DNA of 64,000 nt from Adenophora triphylla var. japonica (taxonomy: Eukaryota > Streptophyta > Magnoliopsida > Asterales > Campanulaceae), in the NCBI GenBank assembly GCA_022495995.1, contig JAFEMH010002091.1:60001-124000 (forward strand), read 5' to 3'. Of this stretch, positions 53,812 to 64,000 are shown in pieces. The position numbers were made by a program, and so were the translations under genes. The notes below the pieces were generated by a model that was not told the DNA's origin, ran no database searches, and saw only the letters and a program-made list of their open reading frames with translations. Position 1 is the stretch's first letter. Each line of letters begins with the position of its first letter.

Positions 53812-55005
53812 GGGTTCATCACCAAATCTTCATAGTAAGGGGAATCTTTCTTCAATCCCATTTTGAAGGCTTCTGCAGCTGTCGCCATGTCCAGGTTGGG
53901 GATCTCCAGGACTTCTTTATTGAACCTATTAACATAGTCCTTCAAGGCTTCGGCGGGCTGCTGGGTGATGCGGTAAAGATCACTGGTGAGCTTCTCAAAC
54001 TGTCGGCTGCAAGAGAATTGATTGTTGAACAGGTTGACAAGCTGAGCAAATGATCCAATAGAACCAGGAGGTTGACGAATCAGCCATTTCAATCCTGGTC
54101 CCACCAACGTCGAACCGAATCCTCGACACAAACAAGCCTCACGAAACTGGAGCGGGATGCGAACGATCTCCATCTTTTCTTGGTAATGGGCGACATGCTC
54201 CTCAGGATCCGAGCTCCCATCATACAACTTTATGGCTGGAATGCTAAATCCTTTCGGGATGTTGACAGTACAATTGCTAGAGTAAAGCGAGACTGATTGT
54301 AACATGTTGGGGAGACCTGTTGGATAGGCGGGGTGACGCCTGGCACATTCATAATCATGTCCCTCAATTCCTAAAGCTGATGTGCAATGTAGGTACCTGC
54401 AAAAGGGTTAGTAGTACGAGCAGTATTATCCAAAGCAGCACTAGTATTGAAATTAACAAAAGGATTAGCCTTATCTGCAGAAGATGTCATGATGGTGCTA
54501 TTGGTGAACACGGTCCTTCTGGAAAAGTCATCCTGTAGGCACTGGTGGCTAAGGGTGTCGACATCGCCACAGAAGTCGTCAGCGGAGGAGAAGACATCAG
54601 GGTTGGTGATGACGACATCCTTACAGATGAAGCCATTGGAAGGAATTCATTGAAGGTATGAGAGCTATCCCCAATGTTGAAGTCGAGGACTCTAGGACGG
54701 ATAGGGGAGACAACATCCATTCTTTTGGAGAGCAACTCTTGTTCCTTTTGCACTTTTATCAAGCTTTCGGCTATCAAAGAGGTGCTATTTTGCTGGCGAT
54801 CCAGCTGATTCTTCATCTGAATGAGCATACTCTTGATCTCGGGATCAGGAGATGGAGACATCTGCTTCTTGCCAGAATTCAAAGGCGGAGGAAGAGGCAA
54901 TGAATCTTGGCCTCCGGTAGCTGGCCTGCTACTGGTTTGGGGATTCACGCTGCTAGGGATAGAAACGGTTTTGCTGGCGACGGAGGTCATAGGTAGGGTA
55001 GACAT
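53739..55005 (-). pseudogene. Gag of the Tat-lineage element (broken)
   Basis: Minus: 55005-54487 gives a Pro/Ser-rich N-terminus with a coiled coil (IKSMLIQMKNQLDRQQNS, LIKVQKEQELLSKRM). Around 54480-54310, broken frames give LRDMIMNVPGVTPPIQQ. 54305-53739 holds the Retrotrans_gag core (IKLYDGSSDPEEHVAHYQ, LKWLIRQPPGSIGSFAQLVN, FNNQFSCSRQFEKLTSDLY, LKDYVNRFNKEVLEI). It ends at a deletion that removes the zinc knuckle and protease. Confidence 0.8.
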
Positions 55006-55044
55006 GGTAGAAATGTAAGAATTTTAAACCGATTAAAAAACCAA

Positions 55045-55067
55045 TCGCCCCTCGGTGGGCGCCAAAT
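55045..55067 (-). other. Primer-binding site of the Tat-lineage element
   Basis: On minus, immediately after the 5' LTR: ATTTGGCGCCCACCGAGG then GGCGA. TGGCGCCCACCG is the widespread plant Gypsy primer site. The tRNA is not determined here. Confidence 0.75.
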
Positions 55068-55629
55068 TATTTTGGTAAAAAAAATCAACTGTAATATAAA
55101 TCGAAACAAGTTTGAGGAAGGTGCAATGGAGTATAATCGGTGTAACAATGAATAAAAGATGACTCGATCACGTAACGAGGAAAGCCCTAGAGACAACTAT
55201 CTCGCCGGCACAAAACCTCGGAAGGTGTTTATGGTCACCTTCGTCCCAAACGGTAGTATTGATCTTTTGATAAGTTACAAATGTTGGAGCTATGGCGGAT
55301 TACAAGAATGTGTTCGTGAATTGTGTGTGTGTGTTCCAGCCATTTAGTCCTTTAAATAGAAAAAGATAACTGAAGATAACAAAACCCTAACAAACTCTCC
55401 TAAAATCTCGGCCTTGTTATCTTGGTCTTGACTTGGTCTTTCAACCGTTGAAGTGAGTCCACGAAATAGGTTTTTCCCACGTTCTATTTACCTGTAATTA
55501 AAGATACAATAAAAATAATTAAATAATGATTTAATTATCTAAGTGAGTTTTTACCTTGACCACGATTTCTAAGATGATGATATGCTGGCAACTTTTCAAG
55601 ATAAAGCGATCCTGAATTTACCCACAACA
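55068..55629 (-). repeat. 5' LTR of the Tat-lineage element
   Basis: 562 bp partner of 47381-47943. Its CA end has become TA (55068-55069). The minus strand begins TGTTGTGGGT at 55629, followed outward by the AATGG duplication. Confidence 0.85.
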
Positions 55630-57820
55630 AATGGTATGCCTACAATGGCATTATAAGGAGATGCCAGATCTAGGACCATGAAGGTAACCATTTCAGATCT
55701 GATCATATCGCCGTCTTCAACAAAGATTAGGATGTCGATGGTGCCTTTGACTCTAACCACATGGTTTGTGAAACCTTCCAACATTCTGGCGAAAGGTGCA
55801 AAGTGAGCTTCTGAATATCCCATTCCTAAGAAAGCTTCATAATACAAAATATTGCGAATTGCTCCCGTATCAACAAGGATTATTCTGATTTCTTTTTCTG
55901 CGGTATACAGCTTAATGATGATGGGCTAATCGGCATGCCCAGGCGACAAAGCCAACTCCCTCCTACTGAAACTGATCATTCTTTCCTCCTCTGGGACATA
56001 CGCCGGCACATTGAAAGTGTGAGTTAGGCTGTAAATTTGGTTACGGAGTTGGGTGATACTTGGAATTCTTTCATTGATCACGTGAATAACCTTGCGGCTT
56101 CCTCCTTCCCCTTGGCGCTTTTCTTTGTTTTCTCCTGGTTTGATTCCTTCTAGGAAGCCATTAAGGAGTCTGCGGTCTACCATCCTTTGCAAAGCCTTCT
56201 TCAGGTGCAAGCAATCTTCGGTGTCATGACCCGTGTCTCTATGAAACTCACAATACTTGTTCTTATTACGTCCTCCGCTATACTTTGTGTCCATCGGTCT
56301 GGGGGTTGGCACGTCAACGAGCTTAAGGATTTCGGCTCTGGGCATATTTAAGGGAGTGAACACTTCTTCCTTAGTGGGTCCGTTTCAATCATGAGCTCTC
56401 CGTGTGTTCCTTTCATATCCTCTGTGAGCTCTTGCATCATGCTCCAAAACTTCAAATCTTTCCTTCCTAACTCTTATGGAGTCCGAACCTCTGCCTTGGC
56501 CATCAATATCTTCTCCTCCGGCGTACCCTAGCACGCTCGTACAACTCTCCTGAGGATTTGGGGGGACGCATATTCAATTCACTTCTGAGGTTTGGAATGG
56601 CCAAACCGGCATTGAACAACATAATAATTTCTCCATCATTAATATATTCTATTTGATCCGCCAAGTGCCTAAACCTTGTGACATAGCTGATGACCGATTC
56701 TCCTGACCTCTGACTAATTTGACACAACTCCGATTTGGCGATGGGGAAAGCTCCTGAGGCACTAAACCGAGTCATGAACTTGGCTTTGAAATCATCATAA
56801 CTATTAATGGAGTCAGATGGGAGAGCCATGAACCACTCCAGAGCATGGCCGGTGAGAGTGCTAGCTAGAGCTTTGTATAAGATGGGATCATCCTTTATGA
56901 GTAAGGATATCTTAACTTCAATTTGTCCAAGGTGGTTGTTCGCTTTGGTTGTGCCGGTATAATGTGGCAAGGTGGGAATCTTGATCTTGGGGTTTGGTGG
57001 GGCTTCCTTGATCCATCTTGTGAAAGGTCGGAGGAATGAGTCTTTTTCAGGCTCATCCTTCTTGGCGTTTTCAACTTGGGCCAATCGTCTCATTATCTCC
57101 TTTTCCCATGAATTTTCTCTATGACTTCTCTCCTTTTCTGATGACTTTTTCTTCCTCTTGCTTTCCATGGAGGGGCGGTATGAGGAATCATAAGTTGATC
57201 CAGTATCCTCATCCCGATGGGAGTACTCCTTCTCTTCACACCGTTTCTTCTTCTGATCATCATGATGGGAATGGCCATTTGATTTCTCCTTGTGCGCGGT
57301 TTCCTCTATCAAGCGCTTCTTGGGTGGAACCTTGGAATCATCCTGATTGGGGCATCGGGTTTTTACATAGGCTACACTCTCACTCTTGGTTTTGACGGGC
57401 GAATGAACACTGTTCGCGATCTTGTCAATTTCATCGGTGGCGAAGAGCATCTGTGGTTTCCCTAGCTCTTTCAAACATTCATTATTCGACAGGATTTTAG
57501 CATACATCAAGCTTTGTTGTTGCAAAAGGGCTATCTCCTTTTATCCTTGCTCTAGATCAACATCTCCTTGGGGTACTTTGGGTTGCTCTCCAACGGTTTT
57601 CTTAGTATTTTTTTGCTTCTTGAGCCTTCTTATGCTTAGCAGCCACAACGAGCTCTTGCTCTTCGTCATTTTTCGACGAGGTATGAATGGTGTGTAGGTC
57701 AACAGACTTTGCCCTACGATGGTGAATTTTGTGACGTTCAGATGGTTTGGAAGGTGTTGGGATTTGAATCTCTACGATGGATTTGAGGTGTCTTGATTTA
57801 GGCAAATCAAGAAACTCCAT
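55630..57820 (-). pseudogene. Older Gypsy element, gag and protease (interrupted)
   Basis: Minus frame 57820-57602 starts MEFLDLPKSRHLK and then stops. 57525-56503 carries charged linkers and the Retrotrans_gag core (LASTLTGHALEWFMALPS, SYDDFKAKFMTRFSASG, SYVTRFRHLADQIEYI). After a frameshift and a stop, 56363-55926 holds a zinc-knuckle-like KYCEFHRDTGHDTEDCLHL. Then the protease: IRIILVDTGAIRNILYYEAF (DTG motif) to NAIVGIPF at 55635, where the younger element cuts it. The rest is at 47241-47380. The RT onward is lost by fusion to copia sequence. Confidence 0.8.
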
Positions 57821-57960
57821 AGCAATAGAAAAAAGAACAAGATTGCTTTGTTTGAAGAATATGAAGGAAGTGTCCAGATTATGAGTTTCTAGGCAAAAGA
57901 ACGAAAACTCAGGTAAGAAGAATGATGAATGAACGATTTCCCGGCATCGGAACCAACTGA

Positions 57961-59167
57961 TGCTACCAATAGAAATGGGTATGCAACGGTGGTCCGGCTC
58001 AAGGATGAGGGCGGTCGGATATCTGGCTTGACTCGATCTCCTTAACCTGAGAATAAGAAAGAAAACCGTTGGCTCAAAGCCGAGGGGGGGTCCCCGGCGA
58101 TGAGGCTCCGGCGTGAGGATAAGAACACAGTGATGGAGATGAAGCTATGGAGTATGGAAATTGGCTTGAGTTCAAGATGACTTACCTTCTGCCTTGAGGG
58201 AGAAGTCATATTTATATGAGGGAGAGGTTTGGATTATTATCAAATATCAAGGGGGCACATGTTCATACCTCATTAGCGGAGAGTCCTTTTGGTTGGAGGA
58301 GTGGGGAGAAAATCTCTGTTGGGACATAGATCATAGGAGCATTCTCTCTGCCATGCAGAGGGAGTGGAGTCGTTGGTGGAGATCTTTGTTGGGGGACCAC
58401 TAGGATGATCGTCATACTCGTAGGGGGACCATTCTAGGCCACATAGGGTCATCACACGTAGAGGGGTTGTAGATATCTGTAGGAGGGAATGATCGTCTAA
58501 GTTGAGGGAGGATCATGAACTTAGTTGGATGGGAGGAAATTGCATGGGGACATTTCCTTGGAGGCGGTCTGCTAGTGATGACACGGGGAAATGACACCGA
58601 TTAGGCTCAAGGGGAGAAGATAATGGGAGATATTTAATGAGGAATTATGAGGTGATGGCGGCATGCGGCTTGAAGGGGAGACCACATCAAGGCGTCTTGG
58701 GGAGGTCGCGAGAAGGAGGAGACCGCTATTTGCGATTTGAGAGGAGAAGGGAGTGCGTGGGTGATGATGTGAAGGGAAGAATGGAATGAGGGACTTATGT
58801 GCAAAGGAGGAGTTTGATCAAGGGATATGGGACACCGCCATTAGGCGGTTAGGGGGAGAGGGACATATGCGGTTTGAGGGAGAGAGGCATAGGCGGTGTG
58901 AGGGAGAAGGATGAAGGCGAATGGGATGATGGGATGAGAAGGACAAGGAAAATGGGATGATGGGATGAGAAGGACAAGGAGAGAAAGGGATGATGGGATG
59001 AGAAGGACAAGGAGAAAATGGGATGATGGGATGAGAAGGACAAGGGGAGAAGGAAACCGCATGGGCGGTTTTGAGCTTGCCATCATCCGTGTCTCGATCC
59101 GATTTTCTTAGGGTCGCTCCGGTTTAATATTGAGCCAAGGCTTTGGCTCATCACATTCCCTTGCACA
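57961..59167 (-). repeat. 5' LTR of the older Gypsy element
   Basis: Minus start TGTGCAAGGGAATG (59167) and end ...TTGGTAGCA (57961), followed by TCAGTTGGTTCCGATGCCGG, a likely primer site (TGGTTCCGATGCCGGGAA). TATAAATA on minus at 58209-58216. Its partner LTR is not in the window, so the limits rest on the TG/CA and primer site only. It contains a tandem array (58915-59045). Confidence 0.55.
58915..59045. repeat. Short tandem repeat inside the LTR
   Basis: Four copies of ATGGGATGATGGGATGAGAA followed by GGACAAGG, with 31-36 bp spacing. The associated Ser/His/Pro-rich open frames on minus are artefacts. Confidence 0.85.
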
Positions 59168-59169
59168 TT

Positions 59170-59800
59170 TCAGAGCATACAAAGAGACTTTAGAAGAACA
59201 AATGGAGTTGAGTTCTGAGTTTTGAGAAGAGGTTCGAATGTTGTGAATTGTATTCACATCATACGCCACATTCTAATTTTGTTTATATTGGGTTCAAGTC
59301 TTGTACGTTTGAAAACTAAAAAAAACATTTAAGGCTTTATTTCAAGTGCAGATTACAATGAATGTATTTTGCATTGGTAAGTCCTTGATTACTTGAACTT
59401 GCAAGGCAATGTTATACTCCCTTAGTGTGTCCCTTTTTGGTCTGCCATATAGTTAGGTTCTTATTTTGCTCTATTGCTAAAATGGACAATGAGACCTACT
59501 TGTTATACTTACACAAAAATTCACTTTCTATTTCTTATCAATTTTCTCTTTACTACTTTACTTTTCATACTCACAACATTTTTTTTTCCGTAATAATTGT
59601 AATAATTGTGCATAATCAAACTAACAGAGGTACTATTAAGTTGTTTTACTTTGGTGCATCTATCAATGATTTGAGGCCAACATATAGTATTTGCTTATGT
59701 AATGAGCATTGTCTGATTATAAAATTAGTATAAATTATGCTTATTCAAAATGTTTTAAAATAAATATTCAAAATAAATTGAGATATTTATTTTGAATTGA
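59170..59800. other. AT-rich spacer with a Stowaway-related fragment
   Basis: 59411-59635 resembles the Stowaway family (CTCCCTTAGTGTGTCCC left; CTCACAACATTTTTTTTTCCG; no clean right end). The rest has no recognised feature. Confidence 0.4.
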
Positions 59801-59803
59801 AAA

Positions 59804-59840
59804 CTAGTGTTACACCCGTGCGTTAAACGCACAGACTAAA
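59804..59840 (-). mobile_element. Helitron-type 3' terminus
   Basis: On minus: GTGCGTTTAACGCAC (a GTGCGTT/AACGCAC hairpin) followed by GGGTGTAACA and CTAGT. A small GC-rich hairpin about 10 bp before CTRR-T is the hallmark of Helitron 3' ends. The matching 5' TC end on minus is not certain (a TCTCTCTCTCCTATTATA-like start near 60180 is one option). Confidence 0.5.
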
Positions 59841-60711
59841 AATAATTTCAAAGAAAGTTAAAATTTTAAGCAACTATCTATGTAAAAATTATAGACGAAA
59901 ATAAAAAAAATATTTTTTCATAATTTGACGCTAATTTTAATGAATTAATATTAAAAAATTTGGAAAATTTCCTAGATAAAATCGTATCAAAAATGTTTTT
60001 TTATGTAAAAATGTTATAATGTTTATTTTGGTAAGATAAGAAAATAAAAGAGCACTATAGAAGAAATCTGACGTTTTTTTTAAAGTAGAAAAAAATATGA
60101 CTTTAAAAAAAAAAACTAAAAACCATATCTATATTATATATACTCGTATAAAAAGAGGGTTATATAATAGGAGAGAGAGAGACGTGGAGAGTCGATAAAT
60201 TATCCGCTTTATTAAAAAAATAGTTTATTACTACTGTCTCCGTCGCAAAATAAATGACATGTTTTGTTCTAAAATAAATAACCTTTTTGTTCTATATTGT
60301 GTTCATAAATGATTTTTTGTCAACTTATATTTTCATATTTTATTTTATAGTTTTTTCAAAAAATTATTACTTACTTAAAATGATAAAAGAAAACTTTAAA
60401 TGATAAAGTTGTCATTTTATGTAATATAGAGCAGACTGATAACATATACAGTAATTGAAACACATTTTTTTAAAAATAAAATAGTATTATTAGAAACTGA
60501 GTTAGTTGATAGTTAGTATTAATAATTAGAGCCTAGTGACCTACAATCACTACTTACATTATTAGAGTGTTGGAGTTTGACCATGTCAATAAATTAAAAG
60601 AAAAAATAATGTTCTCGAACCATCTATGTTTTGGAGGAAAAAGTTTGCACTAGATTGCACTTATGCCTTTATATATATATAGATATAGATATATAGATTG
60701 AGTGGTATATA

Positions 60712-62313
60712 TCTATATTAAAATAGAGGTGGATAATAATCACCCCCAAAAACAACGGCTAGTATTCAATTTCAAAAAAGAGAAAAAGGCAAAGAAGATG
60801 GGTTGTGATTCAATCTGAAATACATAAGTCCAAACCGTTACCCACATTTTGGTTACCCTCGGTTGCGCTTACGCTTCAAAATCCATCCTACTATGAATAC
60901 ACACAATTCTCCCTCCAATCGGCTTGCTGGTGAGAGTCAAAAAAATTATGGAGCTGATATGTCTGGAATATCTCTTTCCAATTAGGGCGTAGAGAGTCCT
61001 TCGTTCCTGCGAACCCTAGGTCTTCAATTAGGTAAAGTATTTGGTGATTTTGTATATGTAGATATCTATTGCAGTATTTGGTGAAGTATTATTTCAACTG
61101 ATTTTTTGAATTTTATTGCAATGTTTACTATGCAGGTTAAGCTTTGGTTTTCTTCTACTAGATCAATGTAAGTTATATATTAGTTTTTATAAATTTTAAA
61201 ATGCTTTTATTGGATCAGTGATGGAAATCCTCCCCCAATACTATACCAAATGAATTTGCGTTCTGAGGCAGGGACAGAGAATGTGAAACCTGTTATTGAT
61301 GTGTTTCTTGTTTCTTCTAATAATTATGAGTATCTTCATCACTTGGGGGTTTGCAAAGTTCTACTTTATTTCCCCATTTCCCTTTTTGAATTTTGGTGAA
61401 TTTCTTTTGTAGGTTTTTGGTTTATTTTGAAAATGTGGATTACTTTGTTTTAGGTTTATTATTGTCTGTAAATTTCTTTATAATTCTTTGTTTTAGGTTT
61501 AATTATTGAGCAGTTTGAAATGTTTAATTTCACTGTCTGAAGCTGAAGCTGAAGCTGAAACTGAAACTGAGAATTTTAGATTTTGTGGGGAGTTAAAAAA
61601 TTTCGTTTCTTAAGAGTTGATTTAATGCTCGGCTAATTTTCAGTAGCACGAAATGCAACAATCTTTCGGTGCAATTAGAAGCATTACTTGACATTGTTGT
61701 AGGACTAGGGAAGGAAGCTATATACCAGGGCCAGAGTGCATTATACCAAGGTGCGCCTACTGTTCTTCTTGGTTAATGAAATTTTTATTGATTTTTGTAA
61801 AAATTTCTAAGAGAGTTTCCACTATTTCATCGTTTGAACATGTTCTGAGACTTCATATACTATTTGTTACTCATTACTTGGACTCAAGGTGCTATTTGTT
61901 TGTACTGTTGTTTAACGAAGTTAGTTTCATAAATATTGATGTTAGATGTATTATTTCAAATTTTCTTGAATGATTTAATTTTGACGCGCATTTCCTTCCT
62001 GATTCCTGGCTATGTCCTTTGCAGATTATACTTTGGTAGAATCAGTGATCATGCGCTGTAGAAATCTTATGGGTACTCTCCTGCTCGCCTACATAGCAAC
62101 TTCGTTCATTACGACTTCAGTATCAAGGTATTGGATTCCCCTCCTTTGATTTTTAGATAAGACATTATTTTTTTCACTTCTCTTTTGAAATAATGCTGTT
62201 GTGATTATTTCGTATTTAAATGTTCAATCAGTTTTGCAACATTTGTTTATTTTATGTCAAACATTTCCTTCCCCAAATTCCGCCACACTCAATAAAAAAA
62301 TGAGTTCTATATA
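60712..62313 (+). mobile_element. Helitron-like unit 1 (1602 bp)
   Basis: Starts TCTATATTAAAATAGAGGTG inside AT, like plant Helitron 5' ends, and is followed by a near-copy starting at 62314. Contains exon-like blocks with splice-type borders: 61219-61348 (EAGTENVKPVIDVFLVSS, NNYEYLHHLG), 61644-61750 (NNLSVQLEALLDIVVGLGKE) and 62026-62128 (TLVESVIMRCRNLMGTLLL). I do not recognise the protein. The reading phases between blocks do not all agree, so this is a decayed captured gene. No CTRR hairpin is seen at the unit's end. Confidence 0.5.
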
Positions 62314-63908
62314 TCTATATTATAATAGAGGTGGAGAATAACCACCACACAAAGAGTGGCTAGGATTCAATCTCAAAAAAGACATAGAAGGGCTGAAATA
62401 CACAAGTCCAAACTGTTACCCACATTTTGTTTACACTCGGTTGCGCTTCCGCTTCTAAATCCATCCTACTGCGATCACACACAATTCTCTCTCCAATCGG
62501 CTTGTCGGTGAAAGTCAAAAAAATTATGGAGCTGATATGTCTCGAAGATCTCTCTCCAACTATGGCGTAGAGGTCTTTCGTTCCTGCGAAACCCTAGGTC
62601 TTCAATTAGGTAAAATATTTGGTGATTTTGTATATGTAGATATTATTGCAGTATTTGGTAAAGTATTATTTCAACTTGTTTTTTTTTGAATTTTATTGCA
62701 ATGTTTGCTATGGAGGTTAAGCTTTGGTTTTCTGCTCTTGGATCAATGTAAGTTCTATTTTAGTTTTTATAAATTTAACACGCTTTTCTTGGACCAGTGA
62801 TGGGAATTCTCCCCAATACTATACCGAATAATAATTTGTGTTCTGAGGCAGGGACAGAGAATGCGAAACCTGGAATTGATGTGTTTCATGTTTCTTCTAA
62901 TAATTATGAGTATCTTCATCACTTGGAGGTATGAAAAGTTCTACATTATTTCCCCATTTCCCTTTTTGTATTTTGGTGAATTTCTTTTGTAGGTTTTTGG
63001 TTTATTTTGAAAATGTGGATTGCTTTGTTTTAGGTTTATTATTATCTGTAAATTTCTTTATATTTCTTTGTTTTAGGTTTAATTATTGAGAAGTTTAAAA
63101 TGTTTGATTTCGTAGTCTGAAACTGAAACTTAGAATTTTAGATTTTGTGGGGAGTTAAAAAATTTCGTTTATGAAGAGTTGATTTAATGCTCGACTAATT
63201 TTCACTAGCGCGAAATGCAGCAGTCTTTCGGTGCAATTAGAGGCATTACTTGACATTGTTGTAGGGTTAGAGAAGGAAGCTATATACTAGGGCCAGAGTG
63301 CATTATAGCAGACAGACTATACTCTTTACTTGGACTCAAGGTGCGCCTATTCTTCTTCTTGGTTAATGAAATTTATATTGATTTTTGTAAAAATTTCAAA
63401 GGGAGTTTTCATTATTTCATCATTTGAACATGTTATGAGACTTCATATACTATTTGATACTCATTACTTGGACTCAAGGTGCTATTTGTTAGTACTATTT
63501 TTTAATGAAGTTAGTTTCATAATTATTGATGTTAGATGTATTATTTTAAATTTTCTTGAATGATAAAATTTTGACGCGCATTTGCTTCCTGATTCCTGGC
63601 TATGTCCTTTGCAGATGATACATTGGTAGAATCAATGATCATGCGTTGTAGAAATCATATGGGTACTCTCCGGCACTCCTACATAGCAGTTGCGTTCATT
63701 ATGACATCAGTGTGAAGGTATATTGGGTTCCTCTCCTTTGATTTTTAGATAAGAAATTATTCTTTTCACTTCTCTTTTGAAATAATATTGTTGAGATTAT
63801 ATCGTAATAAAATGTTCAATTATCTTTTTTGCAACATTTGTTTATTATATGTCAAACATTCCCCTTCCCAAATCCCGCCTCACTCTATAAAAATTTGAGT
63901 GCTATATA
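62314..63908 (+). mobile_element. Helitron-like unit 2 (1595 bp)
   Basis: Tandem near-copy of unit 1, starting TCTATATTATAATAGAGGTG. Same exon-like blocks with changes: block 1 reads MGILPNTIPNNNLCSEAGTE in a clean frame, whereas unit 1 has an extra C; the acceptor of block 2 (TTTCAG) has become TTTCAC; and the GGACTCAAGGTGC phrase is duplicated near 63340 and 63470. Confidence 0.5.
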
Positions 63909-64000
63909 TCTATATTACAATATAAGTGGAGAATAACTACCACACAAAGCGTTGCTAGTATTCAATCTCAAAAAAGACAAAGAAGGGTTGTGATTCAATC
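63909..64000 (+). mobile_element. Helitron-like unit 3, cut by the window end
   Basis: Starts TCTATATTACAATATAAGTG and continues like the first 90 bp of units 1 and 2 (GTGGAGAATAACTACCACAC, GTGATTCAATC). Shows that the tandem continues beyond the window. Confidence 0.5.

Larger units (their letters stand above)
47381..55629 (-). mobile_element. Tat-lineage Ty3/Gypsy element with antisense gene, 8.2 kb
   Basis: LTRs at 47381-47943 and 55068-55629, target duplication AATGG at 47376-47380 and 55630-55634. Minus order: 5' LTR, PBS, gag, RT, RNase H, archaeal-type second RNase H, integrase, an opposite-strand extra gene, 3' LTR. The second RNase H and the antisense ORF between pol and the 3' LTR are known Tat-lineage (Grande/RIRE2-like) features. 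The protease and Gag C-terminus are deleted, and there are single stops in RT/RNase H and integrase, so it is not autonomous. Confidence 0.88.

Noticed and set aside
55159..55347. ORF in the LTR (TRSRNEESPRDNYLAG...)
   Set aside because: Lies wholly in the LTR, and its counterpart in the other LTR is not a known product; incidental.

Overview
This window is plant nuclear DNA, most likely from a eudicot. The signs are spliced genes with GT-AG introns, TA-flanked Stowaway MITEs, Tat/Ogre-type Ty3/Gypsy elements, a Ty1/copia remnant, FAR1-type Mutator-like elements (MULEs), Helitron ends, and long AT and CT/CA microsatellites. I cannot name the species. Only one ordinary host gene looks intact: a nine-exon MED26-like (TFIIS N-terminal domain) Mediator subunit gene at 28997-32684 on the plus strand. 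Nearly everything else is mobile DNA, much of it nested.

Region by region. 1-190 is a LINE-type endonuclease remnant. 815-16040 is a three-level nest. A minus-strand solo LTR (TSD CATAT) is split by a 14.2-kb non-autonomous Tat/Ogre-like LTR element (1653-15850, TSD GCGGG). That element has a gag-like ORF but no pol, and several tandem-repeat arrays. It is itself interrupted by a 2.0-kb solo LTR (8147-10142, TSD ATGGG). 16455-16993 is a Mutator-type MITE built of palindromes. 18517-28229 is a 9.7-kb MULE. It holds a decayed FAR1/MULE transposase gene on plus, two small intact ORFs with XS-type zinc-finger features inside the transposase intron (one per strand), a decayed ULP1-associated gene on minus, and non-coding DNA saturated with the word AGTGCCAGTG. 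The MED26-like gene follows directly.

33150-38700 holds a CT/CA microsatellite carrying four copies of a U2 snRNA 5' fragment, a SINE-like element, Stowaway MITEs, an AT-rich tandem region, and a 1.2-kb foldback with a 10-bp target duplication. 38714-43340 looks like a Pack-MULE. It carries pieces of a Q-rich regulator (perhaps an auxin response factor) and of a receptor-like protein, all on minus, beside a 63-bp hairpin array. 44211-45108 is a solo LTR (TSD ACGAT). 45342-47240 is the 3' half of a copia element. 47381-55629 is a minus-strand Tat-lineage Gypsy element (TSD AATGG) with pol and an antisense extra gene. It is inserted in the protease domain of an older Gypsy element (47241-47380 plus 55630-59167). 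59806-64000 has Helitron-type ends and about 2.6 tandem copies of a 1.6-kb Helitron-like unit.

How they fit together. The elements are mostly defective, with many stops explained by C:G to T:A changes, as expected for methylated DNA. The most unusual theme is that several neighbouring Mutator-like elements each carry their own short, usually palindromic word repeated through the non-coding DNA, and two of them also carry pieces of host genes.
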